From NCBI GenBank assembly GCA_017938985.1, contig JAGBAK010000005.1, positions 1 to 42,810 of the forward strand: a DNA stretch of 42,810 nt, in the 5' to 3' direction. The stretch is from Clostridia bacterium (lineage in GTDB: Bacteria > Bacillota > Clostridia > Oscillospirales > Acutalibacteraceae). A program made the translations under genes and the position numbers. The notes below the pieces were generated by a model that had not been told where the DNA came from, made no database searches, and saw only the letters and a list, made by a program, of their open reading frames with translations. Below, in pieces: positions 13,656 through 20,729 of this stretch. Numbering within the stretch: position 1 is the first letter of the stretch; the number at the start of each line of letters is the position of its first letter.

Positions 13656-14210
13656 TCAGCCGAAAATCAAAGTCTTTACGGTCAGATATGCATAATAAGG
13701 CACCATAATCGGTATAACAACCCCGGCAAAATATGGCACATACATTATTGTCATACCCAAAGTGAGATATGAATCCCACCAAATAATCTTGAGCTTTTCT
13801 TCAAGAGTTTTGTTTTCACCTTTCGATTCTACAACGCGCACGAGCTTGTTTGCCGATACGATTTCGTTGCCGTTTTCATCAAGTATTGTTGCGGTGAGAG
13901 TTGAATCGCCGAAATTTTTACCCGTTAACCTTACGCCCGTCACCAAACCCGTATTTTCATCCGTCACATATTCGATTTTGCAACGGTTCTTTTTTGAAAT
14001 TTTCCACTCGATTTTGCAGTTTTCGATACCGCCCGTACCGTATTCGAGATAAACCTCTTCGGTTTTGCCGAATTCTACAGTCTTTGTTTCGGGGTTTCTG
14101 AATTTGATTTCTGCAAAAGGCTCCTGCTCCTGTGCAAATGCCGTCAGCGACAATGCAGAAAACAGCGTGGCAATACACAGGATAATTGATATGATTCTTT
14201 TTACTTTCAT
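13656..14210 (-). CDS. Exported Ig-like protein with C-terminal membrane hairpin (E1)
   Basis: 184 residues: signal peptide (MKVKRIISIILCIATLFSA, cleavage after TAFA), one beta-sandwich Ig-like domain (about 30-125; TVEFGKTEEVYLEYG, GDSTLTATILDENGNEI), linker TLEEKLKIIWW, and a C-terminal hydrophobic hairpin (MYVPYFAGVVIPIMVPYYAY) ending LIFG. The TxxEK pre-membrane motif is shared with E2 and E3. GGAG lies upstream of the ATG. It is the promoter-proximal gene of the microprotein operon, with a strong promoter and repeat array immediately upstream. Confidence 0.78.
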   Translation of the reverse strand: MKVKRIISIILCIATLFSALSLTAFAQEQEPFAEIKFRNPETKTVEFGKTEEVYLEYGTGGIENCKIEWKISKKNRCKIEYVTDENTGLVTGVRLTGKNFGDSTLTATILDENGNEIVSANKLVRVVESKGENKTLEEKLKIIWWDSYLTLGMTIMYVPYFAGVVIPIMVPYYAYLTVKTLIFG

Positions 14211-14261
14211 TTTTTGTGCTCCTTTCCGGTGGGGTTTGCGTTTTTTGTCCCCTGCAACTGC

Positions 14262-14290
14262 ATTGTAATAAACGCAAAAAGGTATTTCAA
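14262..14290 (-). promoter_or_regulatory. Promoter of the microprotein operon
   Basis: Minus-strand -35 TTGAAA (14285-14290), 17-base spacer, -10 TACAAT (14262-14267), about 50 bases before the E1 start codon. The CTTA repeat array begins 4-5 bp upstream of the -35, the position used by activators that contact RNA polymerase directly. Confidence 0.75.
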
Positions 14291-14294
14291 TAAC

Positions 14295-14373
14295 CTTAAT
14301 GAAAGCTTAGGTTAAACTTAATTTTCTTAAAAAAATCTTATACAAATCTTAATAACTCTTAATCAAATCTTAA
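14295..14373. repeat. Eight helically phased CTTA(A) repeats
   Basis: CTTA occurs at 14295, 14306, 14317, 14326, 14337, 14348, 14358 and 14369: spacings 11, 11, 9, 11, 11, 10, 11. Six copies are CTTAA; five lie in a TCTTA(A/T) context. The repeats thus face one side of the helix. This layout resembles the 11-bp-spaced direct repeats bound by OmpR/PhoB-family regulators, for example Bacillus PhoP boxes (TTAACA-N5). The array lies midway between divergent E1 and Gfo/Idh genes. Confidence 0.75.
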
Positions 14374-14400
14374 TAAAACCGCTGTATTTTGCGTTCGGTC

Positions 14401-14428
14401 TTGATTTTTGCCGCAATAGTGATAAAAT
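14401..14428 (+). promoter_or_regulatory. Promoter of the Gfo/Idh gene
   Basis: TTGATT (14401-14406), 16-base spacer, TAAAAT (14423-14428), then AAAGGAG before the ATG at 14459. It is 27 bp downstream of the CTTA array, which could therefore influence it too. Confidence 0.55.
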
Positions 14429-14458
14429 GGTTATAAAAACAAAAGGAGACAAAAACTT

Positions 14459-15403
14459 ATGCTTAAAGTCGGTCTTGTCGGCGTTGGCGGAATCAGCGGC
14501 GCCCACATTCCCGTTTGGGAAGAAATGAATAATGCCGAGCTTGTTGCGCTTTGCGATATCCGCCCGGAGAGAATGGAAAAATACGGCAACAAACGCTGCT
14601 ACACTGATTTTGACGAGATGCTCGCAAACGAAGAGCTTGATATCCTTGACATCTGCCTGCCCACCTATCTGCACGCAGATTTTGCCGTTAAGGCAATGGA
14701 AAAGGGCATCAACGTTATCACCGAAAAACCCATTTCCCTTAAGGAAGAAGATATTGACAGGGTTTACTCCACCGCAGAAAAGAACAACGTTAAATTTATG
14801 GTTGCTCACGTTCTTCGCTTCTGGCCCGAATATGAGCTTCTTAAAGAAATCTATGATTCAAAACGATACGGCAAGCTTCTTTCGGGTACAATGATTCGCC
14901 TTGGCGGTTACCCCAAATGGAGCTGGGACGGTTGGATGATGGACGAAAAGCGCAGCGGTCTGACTCCCTTTGACCTGCACATTCACGACCTCGACTTTAT
15001 GGTTTATGCATTCGGTCTGCCTAAGGTTGCTCATCAGTACCGTTCAAAGCTGCCCAAGCAGGATTTCATCAGCATTTGCTACGATTTCGGCGATTTTTCA
15101 ATCAATTCCGAGGCTTCGTGGTATGCCGCTTCATATCCGTTCACAGCAGAATTCCGCTTCCAGTTTGAGGATGCAATTGTTGCAAGCGAAAACGGCAAGA
15201 TGATGATTCACCTTAAAGACGACGAAAAAATTGACCTCTCGCAGGAGGCCGATGGCGACACAGGCAACATCAATCTTCCCAAGAGCAACGCCTATGCAAA
15301 CGAAATTATTTATTTTGCAGACTGCGTTGAAAACAACAAACCCGTTGACAAGTTCAAGCCTGAAGAACTCAGATGCGTGCTTGATATACTTAACAGTCTT
15401 TAA
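14459..15403 (+). CDS. Gfo/Idh/MocA-family oxidoreductase
   Basis: 314 residues. The N-terminal Rossmann fold has GLVGVGGISG (about 5-14) for NAD(P), and the family EKP motif is at residues 89-91 (the Lys is the catalytic/cofactor residue). LTPFDLHIHDLDFM (about 168-181) supplies the Asp and His of the C-terminal substrate domain. Members oxidise or epimerise sugars and inositols, or act on glycosides through 3-keto intermediates. The substrate is not readable, but GH31 and GH43 lie next door, so a sugar derived from their products is plausible. Cytoplasmic. Monocistronic, closed by a terminator. Confidence 0.88.
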   Translation: MLKVGLVGVGGISGAHIPVWEEMNNAELVALCDIRPERMEKYGNKRCYTDFDEMLANEELDILDICLPTYLHADFAVKAMEKGINVITEKPISLKEEDIDRVYSTAEKNNVKFMVAHVLRFWPEYELLKEIYDSKRYGKLLSGTMIRLGGYPKWSWDGWMMDEKRSGLTPFDLHIHDLDFMVYAFGLPKVAHQYRSKLPKQDFISICYDFGDFSINSEASWYAASYPFTAEFRFQFEDAIVASENGKMMIHLKDDEKIDLSQEADGDTGNINLPKSNAYANEIIYFADCVENNKPVDKFKPEELRCVLDILNSL

Positions 15404-15407
15404 TAAC

Positions 15408-15444
15408 AACCGAAGCATCGGATGTGATGCTTCGGTTTTCTTTA
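15408..15444 (+). terminator. Terminator of the Gfo/Idh gene
   Basis: A perfect 12-bp stem AACCGAAGCATC/GATGCTTCGGTT with a GGATGT loop, followed by TTTTC-type tail. It lies at the convergent junction with the GH31 gene and may serve both strands. Confidence 0.85.
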
Positions 15445-17841
15445 TCTGTATAATTCTTTGATTTCCTTGATTGGTCCTGCAAAATGTTTTGCAACTGACG
15501 GCAGAGCTTTTCCGTTCTTTATGAAACCGTTGTAAATCATTCCCTTGACGTCGGTTGACATCTGGAATTTAGAAATAACCTTTGTAAGCTCCTGCTTTTC
15601 ATTCTTGTTTTCAAGATATGCGCAGTTACTCAGAACAATTCTGATATCGGCGTCAGCCTTTGCGGCAACTTCAATCTGAACCGTGCCGCCGATTACCTCT
15701 GCCTTTGCATCGTAAGCTGTGCCGTTAACCGTAACAGCCGCAGACGCAGAAACAACATCCCTGAATTTGAACACAAAAGTTCTGGTTTCGGGCACAACAG
15801 AAATCTTGCCTGCCGCTTTTGAAACAGAAAGCTCAACCCTGTTTGCGTTTTCAGCAACAGTGAATGCGGTTTTAAGATATTCGCCGTTCTGATATGAAAG
15901 CGTTTCACCGTCATCCTCATAAAGCGTAAACGTGTTGTTGCCTCTGTAAACAAGAACCTCAAGCTTTTCGGGGTTTGAACAATCGTTGGTTCTGTCGTTT
16001 GCACTCATGGGAATAATTGCGCCCTCTTTTGCAAGAACGGGAATGCAATCAATATCACGGTACATCTTTACAAATTTGTTGCCCTTATATATTCTGCCTG
16101 TGAAAATATCGGTATATCTGCCCTCGGGAATCCATACGTTAACACCTGCAAGATTTGTTTTGCGTGAGGTATGCTCGGTAATGGGCGCAACAATAAGCTC
16201 CGTTCCGAAGAAGAATTCGTTTCTGCAGTTATATGCGCTTTCATCTTCGGGATACGCATAATACATCGGCTCGCAAATCGCTCTGCATTCGGTGTGTGTA
16301 CGGTAGTTCATTGTGTAGATATAGGGCAAAAGCTTATGTCTTAAGCGCAGTGCGTCGGTTGCAATCCGCTGAACCGGACCGCTGTAATTCCAGGGTTCTT
16401 TGCCTGCAAACTCGTTGTTGGTTGAGTGCAGACGCATAACGGGGCTGAAAACGCCCAACTGCACCCAGCGCAGATAGAGTTCATCGTCCTTTTTACCCAT
16501 GCAGTGACCGCCGATATCGTGGCTCCACCAGGGATAGGCAACGTTTGCTGCGGTTGCGGTGTAACTGGGCTGATAGTCAAGGCTTTTCCACGTCTGGGTT
16601 GTATCACCGCTGAAGCCGAGAGGATATCTCTGGCTGCCTGCGCCGCAGAAGCGCGAAAGAATAAGCGGTCTGTGGTTATCCTTTGCGTTATCAAGAAAAT
16701 GATAGTGGTTGAGCGCCCAGAGCGGGTCAAGACCCTTGACGGGTGTATTTTTGCCCTGCTGCCAGTCAATCCACCAGAAGTCAACGCCCTTTTCTTCAAG
16801 GGGTCTGTGAAGAATATCAAAATAATTCTCTGTGAATTTCTTATCGGTTATGTCAAACGCAACAGGCTTTTTCTCTTTAGGGTCCTGCCCCATTGCCTTG
16901 CACATATCCTCATACTGATTCTCAAACCAGCGGACACCCATTGAAGGGTGAATATTGAACGTAACCTTATAGTTATCGTCCTTAAGCTTTTTGAGGAAGC
17001 CGTCTGGGTCGGGGAAAAGGTCTGTGTTGAAGCTGTAGCCCGTCCAGCCAACCGACCAGATATCATAAATGTATTCCATAAAGTTAAGATGCTTTGTAAC
17101 CTTATGGCTGTCCTTGCCGAATTTTTCTTTAATCTTTACCCAGTGCCAGTCCATATCAACCGTCGCAACGGTGATGGGGATTTTTTCTTCCTTGAATCTG
17201 TCCATAAGGCTCAGATATTCATCCTGTGAATAATCCTTATATCTGCTCCACCAGTTTGAAAGAGCATATCTGGGGATAAGCGGCACCTTGCCCGTCAGCT
17301 TATACAAATCGGTTGTTGCGCCGATATAATCGTTGCCGTAAGCAAAATAATATTCATCGGTTTCGGCGTTATCACGGGGCAAAATAAGTCCGTCATCTTT
17401 TATGACAAGAGTTTTGCTGTCATCAAGCACGGCAACACCGTTTCTTGAGCATACGCCGTCGCCCACTCTGTCAATGGCTGTGATATCAAGGGTGCGGCTT
17501 GTGCCCTTGAGGTTACCTGACTTGAAATCCGTAACCTTTCTGCCGTCAGCAAGCTTGATTGAAAGCATTTTGTTTTCCTTTAACGAATAAACAAACATAA
17601 CCTTCTCTGTTTTGATTTCAACCTTGCCGTTTGCTTCTTTGACAGAAAATTCGGGCTTGTCAAAATCTCTGAACCACACGCTCTGCGTCGGTTCGTCGCA
17701 GAATTTTCCGTCCGCCTGCATTTCAACGCGAAGCATACAGGGCGTTATAACGGTCAGCCTTGTTCTGCCGTTAACGTAAACCTGTTTTTTATCGGCACCG
17801 GGAGAGCAATCAATTTTAAATCTTTTTGCAAAATTATCCAT
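15442..17841 (-). CDS. GH31 alpha-glycosidase
   Basis: 799 residues without signal peptide, so cytoplasmic. An N-terminal beta-sandwich (about 1-190) precedes the catalytic barrel. The nucleophile is Asp (near 359) in VDFWWIDWQQG and the acid/base Asp (near 413) in GFSGDTTQTW; WWSHDIGGH follows. GH31 enzymes are retaining alpha-glucosidases, alpha-xylosidases and relatives. The WIDWQQG form differs from the common DxxE form of maltase-type members, so the sugar cannot be assigned. C-terminal beta domains and a 60-residue extension complete it. The ATG at 17841 has GAGGGG 6 bases upstream; an upstream in-frame start overlaps the promoter. Confidence 0.9.
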   Translation of the reverse strand: MDNFAKRFKIDCSPGADKKQVYVNGRTRLTVITPCMLRVEMQADGKFCDEPTQSVWFRDFDKPEFSVKEANGKVEIKTEKVMFVYSLKENKMLSIKLADGRKVTDFKSGNLKGTSRTLDITAIDRVGDGVCSRNGVAVLDDSKTLVIKDDGLILPRDNAETDEYYFAYGNDYIGATTDLYKLTGKVPLIPRYALSNWWSRYKDYSQDEYLSLMDRFKEEKIPITVATVDMDWHWVKIKEKFGKDSHKVTKHLNFMEYIYDIWSVGWTGYSFNTDLFPDPDGFLKKLKDDNYKVTFNIHPSMGVRWFENQYEDMCKAMGQDPKEKKPVAFDITDKKFTENYFDILHRPLEEKGVDFWWIDWQQGKNTPVKGLDPLWALNHYHFLDNAKDNHRPLILSRFCGAGSQRYPLGFSGDTTQTWKSLDYQPSYTATAANVAYPWWSHDIGGHCMGKKDDELYLRWVQLGVFSPVMRLHSTNNEFAGKEPWNYSGPVQRIATDALRLRHKLLPYIYTMNYRTHTECRAICEPMYYAYPEDESAYNCRNEFFFGTELIVAPITEHTSRKTNLAGVNVWIPEGRYTDIFTGRIYKGNKFVKMYRDIDCIPVLAKEGAIIPMSANDRTNDCSNPEKLEVLVYRGNNTFTLYEDDGETLSYQNGEYLKTAFTVAENANRVELSVSKAAGKISVVPETRTFVFKFRDVVSASAAVTVNGTAYDAKAEVIGGTVQIEVAAKADADIRIVLSNCAYLENKNEKQELTKVISKFQMSTDVKGMIYNGFIKNGKALPSVAKHFAGPIKEIKELYR

Positions 17842-17872
17842 AGCGTACCCCTCAAATAACTTTATCCTTTTA

Positions 17873-17901
17873 ATTATATAACTTACAGCAAACCATGTCA
17901 A
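17873..17901 (-). promoter_or_regulatory. Consensus promoter of the GH31 gene
   Basis: Minus-strand TTGACA (17896-17901), 17-base spacer, TATAAT (17873-17878): a perfect sigma-A consensus. Upstream lies CATTGAA-AA-TTCAATG (17908-17923), a 7-bp inverted repeat that could be an operator. Confidence 0.8.
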
Positions 17902-17920
17902 TTAAACATTGAAAATTCAA

Positions 17921-18002
17921 TGTAGGGGTTGGCGTCCCCGACAACCCGTCAAGCAGTCGGTCTGCTGATTTTATTCGGGACGTCGGGTCGCCGTCCCCTA
18001 CA
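17921..18002. repeat. Palindromic GTAGGGG dispersed repeat (MITE-like)
   Basis: 82 bp bounded by TGTAGGGG and CCCCTACA. The inner arms (GGCG-TCCCCGAC-AACCCG against GGCG-ACCCGACGTCCCG) pair imperfectly over about 27 bp, and a central AGCAG-TCGGT-CTGCT hairpin fills the middle. It is much more GC-rich than its surroundings. Similar GTAGGGG/CCCCTAC elements are scattered in gut Clostridia genomes (recalled, not searched). No coding capacity. It lies between the divergent GH31 and GH43 promoters. Confidence 0.7.
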
Positions 18003-18056
18003 ATACAAAAACAACAATATATCATAAAACCTGTTCCAATTTCGCAAAATCTGTTA

Positions 18057-18062
18057 TATAAT
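18057..18062 (+). promoter_or_regulatory. Probable -10 box of the GH43 gene
   Basis: TATAAT 32 bases before the ATG at 18094; the matching -35 (TTCCAA at 18034-18039, 17-base spacer) is weak, so this promoter may depend on an activator. Confidence 0.4.
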
Positions 18063-18093
18063 GGTTTTACTCGGAACAAAGGAGAGCTGAACT

Positions 18094-19146
18094 ATGACAC
18101 TCATGGCTTTCAAACGCTTTTTTATGGCGTTCATAATGGCAGGCTATTACCTTTTCAATTGCATTTTCAACAATTACGTTTATCCGCCCGTGAGCAGAGA
18201 GGGCGCATATCTTTTCTGCTATTTTGTCGGTAACGAAGTCAGCGAGCAGCAGATTCACCTTGCGGTCAGCACAGACGGTTATCGCTTCAAGGCGCTCAAT
18301 GACAATGAGCCGATAATTGACCAGCAGCTCGGCACAGGCTGCGTGCGTGACCCTTATATTCTCAAAGGTCACGACGAAAACGGCAAGGAATGCTATTTCA
18401 TAATCGCAACGGATATGAATGCGCTTGAGGGTTGGACCTCAAACCACGCACTCATCACGTGGAAATCCTATGACCTTATCAACTGGATTGACGAAACGGT
18501 TATTGATATCCGTCAGTTTGAGGGGTTTGAAAACACAAACAGAGCGTGGGCGCCGCAGGCAATCTGGGACGAAAACGCACAGATGTATATGGTCTACTGG
18601 GCAACTTCAACCGTTGAAAACGACACCGCAGGTCACTATTATGCCTATACCAAGGACTTCAAGAAGTTTGAAACCGAGCCCAAGGTTTTATACGGCAGAT
18701 GGAACGAGATTGACCCCGAAACGGGCGAAACCAGAAACGTTCAGTGCATTGACGGCGATATAGTCTACAACGAAAAAGACGGTTATTACTATCTCTATTT
18801 CAAAGAGGACCTGACGCAGAAAATTGCTTACGTGCGTTCAAAGAATTTGACGGGTCCTTACAACACCGATTACAAAATCGTTTCGCTCAACTACTGGGGC
18901 GTTGAGGGCAGCTCAATGTTCCGCATAAACGGCACGGACAGCTGGATGATGATAATGGACGAATACGGCGAAGATTCGTTCTTTGCACAGATGACAAAGG
19001 ATTTTCAGAATTTCAAGCGTGTTCAGCGCTCGACCTATTCAATGAGCCATCTTCATCCCCGCCACGGCTCGGTTGTTGCAATCACCGAGGACGAATACTA
19101 CGCACTCGTTGACCACTACGGCGTGCAGGAAATACCGAAGAAATAA
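18094..19146 (+). CDS. GH43-type glycosidase, membrane-anchored
   Basis: 350 residues. After a hydrophobic N-terminal segment (FKRFFMAFIMAGYYLFN, residues 6-22) with no clear cleavage site comes a five-bladed-propeller domain of GH43 type: VRDPYI (base Asp near 86), WAPQAIWD, IDGDIVYNEKDGYYYLYF and VEGSSMFR (likely acid Glu). GH43 enzymes are inverting arabinofuranosidases, xylosidases or galactosidases; the exact sugar is not clear. The anchor suggests the enzyme works outside the membrane, as with the first GH92. AAAGGAG precedes the ATG by 8-9 bases. Monocistronic with its own terminator. Confidence 0.85.
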   Translation: MTLMAFKRFFMAFIMAGYYLFNCIFNNYVYPPVSREGAYLFCYFVGNEVSEQQIHLAVSTDGYRFKALNDNEPIIDQQLGTGCVRDPYILKGHDENGKECYFIIATDMNALEGWTSNHALITWKSYDLINWIDETVIDIRQFEGFENTNRAWAPQAIWDENAQMYMVYWATSTVENDTAGHYYAYTKDFKKFETEPKVLYGRWNEIDPETGETRNVQCIDGDIVYNEKDGYYYLYFKEDLTQKIAYVRSKNLTGPYNTDYKIVSLNYWGVEGSSMFRINGTDSWMMIMDEYGEDSFFAQMTKDFQNFKRVQRSTYSMSHLHPRHGSVVAITEDEYYALVDHYGVQEIPKK

Positions 19147-19150
19147 GAAA

Positions 19151-19184
19151 AACAGCCTTCTGCGTTTGCAGGAGGCTGTTGCTG
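19151..19184 (+). terminator. Terminator of the GH43 gene
   Basis: A 13-bp stem AACAGCCTTCTGC/GCAGGAGGCTGTT (one wobble) with a GTTT loop. The U-run is short (GCTGTT). It is shared with the end of the convergent gene at 19209. Confidence 0.7.
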
Positions 19185-19208
19185 TTATAATGAGTGTGCT
19201 TATTAAGC

Positions 19209-19907
19209 TTATTTAACCAATCCGCTTGTGTAATAAAGCTCACGGCGCTCGTTTGTCACGGTAAGCTCGTTGGACTCTGAAGTGCCGAAAGAGGTTGTTA
19301 TTTTTTCAAGTCCGACTATTTTTGTTGAGTAAGAGAAGTCAACCGAAAAGTATTCCGCAGTATAACACGGCATTTTTACAACGGTAAAGGTTGCGCTCGG
19401 CGAAACGTCTGCCTTTTTTGCCAGAACGTATTCATTACCCGAAATCGTACCCCAGCTTCCCGATTCCGACGGATTTTCCGCCGTAACGGTGTACTGCGTA
19501 ACAAGGCATTCCTCGGCAGCAAATATGTCGGGTGCAGACATCATACCTCCGGCTGAAGCATAGAAAGTTTTTGTGTTGCCGTTTTCATCGGTAAATACAA
19601 GGTCCATAACGTTGCCTTCATAGCCCGTATCCAAAAAGCTGTTTATGACAATGTTAAACAGACTCGTGATTGTATCTTCGCTGTTTTCAAAAACAAAAAT
19701 CTGCTCATCGCCCTTGATTTCCACCTTTTTGAGGTTGATATAGGGGTCGTCAACGTTATCATATTCCCAGACGATGCCTTTTGATTCGTCATAAGGCAAA
19801 ACAACCTTTTCTGTCGGCGAACCGAAAACCGCCTCAAAAGCACCGCCAAACAGAATGTAAGCCGCCATAACAGGCGCAAGAAAAACCAACAATACTGATG
19901 TTCCCAT
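19209..19907 (-). CDS. Exported protein of unknown function
   Basis: 232 residues. The N-terminus is hydrophobic (MGTSVLLVFLAPVMAAYILFG) with little positive charge, so either an unusual signal peptide or an anchor. The rest looks beta-rich and extracytoplasmic; VLPYDESKGIVWEYDN and the alternating pattern suggest a protease-inhibitor-like or Ig-like fold, but I recognise no family. Two cysteines (in EECLV and MPCYTAE) could form a disulfide. AAAGGGG lies 7 bases before the ATG. Monocistronic, with a promoter and a palindrome immediately upstream. Confidence 0.65.
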   Translation of the reverse strand: MGTSVLLVFLAPVMAAYILFGGAFEAVFGSPTEKVVLPYDESKGIVWEYDNVDDPYINLKKVEIKGDEQIFVFENSEDTITSLFNIVINSFLDTGYEGNVMDLVFTDENGNTKTFYASAGGMMSAPDIFAAEECLVTQYTVTAENPSESGSWGTISGNEYVLAKKADVSPSATFTVVKMPCYTAEYFSVDFSYSTKIVGLEKITTSFGTSESNELTVTNERRELYYTSGLVK

Positions 19908-19930
19908 ATTTTATCCCCTTTGTTTTATTT

Positions 19931-19950
19931 ATGTAAAGCTGCCTTTACAT
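19931..19950. promoter_or_regulatory. Palindromic operator or leader hairpin
   Basis: ATGTAAAG-CTGC-CTTTACAT, a perfect 8-bp inverted repeat, about 8 bases downstream of the -10 of the exported-protein promoter. The position suits a repressor site or an mRNA leader hairpin. The TGTAAA-N6-TTTACA form is not assigned to a regulator. Confidence 0.6.
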
Positions 19951-19957
19951 TGATATA

Positions 19958-19986
19958 ATTATACCACATTTGCCCACATAAAACAA
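19958..19986 (-). promoter_or_regulatory. Promoter of the exported protein gene
   Basis: Minus-strand -10 TATAAT (19958-19963), 17-base spacer, -35 TTGTTT (19981-19986). Confidence 0.65.
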
Positions 19987-20065
19987 GAAAGTCGGGTTTA
20001 CATTCCGAAAAACATAAGGTAAACCAAAGGTTTTCATTTCGCTTACGTTCTCTGTCGACAGTCAT

Positions 20066-20569
20066 TCAAGCTCTTTTTTCGATAAGCTCTGCAATCGCCT
20101 CAACACACTGCTCGGGTGTCAGGCCCTCGCAGTCAACGGTGATATCGGCATATTTTTCATAAAGCGGCGCACGCTCATCATAAAGAGCGGCAATGGTTGT
20201 GCCGTCTTTCATTGCAATGCCCCGTGTATGAATGTTATCAATTCTTCTTTCGAGTTCTTCGGGCAAGAGTTTCAGATATACCGCCGTGCCGTTTGCACGC
20301 AGCTTTGCCATCGCTTCTGCGCCGTAGACCGCACTACCGCCCGTTGCAACAACACAGTTTTCAAACGTGTTTTCACAAATAACGTCGTTTTCAATTTTAA
20401 GAAAAGCGTCTATACCCTTTGCCGCAATTATTCCGCAAAGGCTGTCGGCGCATTTTTTCTGAATAAGCAAATCGGTATCAACAAAATCCATAAGCATCGA
20501 TTTTGCAAGCAGAACACCGATTGTGCTTTTGCCTGCACCGGGCATACCGATAAGAACTATGTTTTTCAT
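20066..20569 (-). CDS. Shikimate kinase-like protein
   Basis: 167 residues, the size of AroK. A Walker A GMPGAGKST (about 7-15), DTDLLIQ (shikimate-binding Asp region), ATGGSAV (equivalent of the GGG/GGS loop) and the adenine/lid region with RGIAM and YDERAPLYEKYAD are all in AroK order. However, the usual FRxxE element, whose Arg binds shikimate, reads DAFLKIEND here, so the Arg is missing. It may be a divergent shikimate kinase or act on another small alcohol. The start at 20569 follows a GGGGG 8 bases upstream. No other aromatic-pathway gene is adjacent. An extended -10 (TGATATAAT) lies about 35 bases upstream. Confidence 0.75.
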   Translation of the reverse strand: MKNIVLIGMPGAGKSTIGVLLAKSMLMDFVDTDLLIQKKCADSLCGIIAAKGIDAFLKIENDVICENTFENCVVATGGSAVYGAEAMAKLRANGTAVYLKLLPEELERRIDNIHTRGIAMKDGTTIAALYDERAPLYEKYADITVDCEGLTPEQCVEAIAELIEKRA

Positions 20570-20667
20570 TTTTGACACCCCCGTGACATTTTACGGTTAA
20601 GATTATATCACCTGTTCACCGCAAAGTACAGCAATTTGCGGCAACTTTCTCTTAATAAAAATTAAAT

Positions 20668-20697
20668 TTGACATATACATACTTTATTTGTTAAAAT
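20668..20697 (+). promoter_or_regulatory. Promoter of the acyltransferase gene
   Basis: TTGACA (20668-20673), 18-base spacer, TAAAAT (20692-20697); the gene starts 33 bases later. Confidence 0.7.
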
Positions 20698-20729
20698 TGG
20701 TTGAATAAAAATAAAGCGAGGAAATGAAA

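Noticed and set aside
14281..14380. CRISPR-like array
   Set aside because: The repeated unit is only 4-6 bp at about 11-bp spacing, with no spacers; it fits a regulator-site array.
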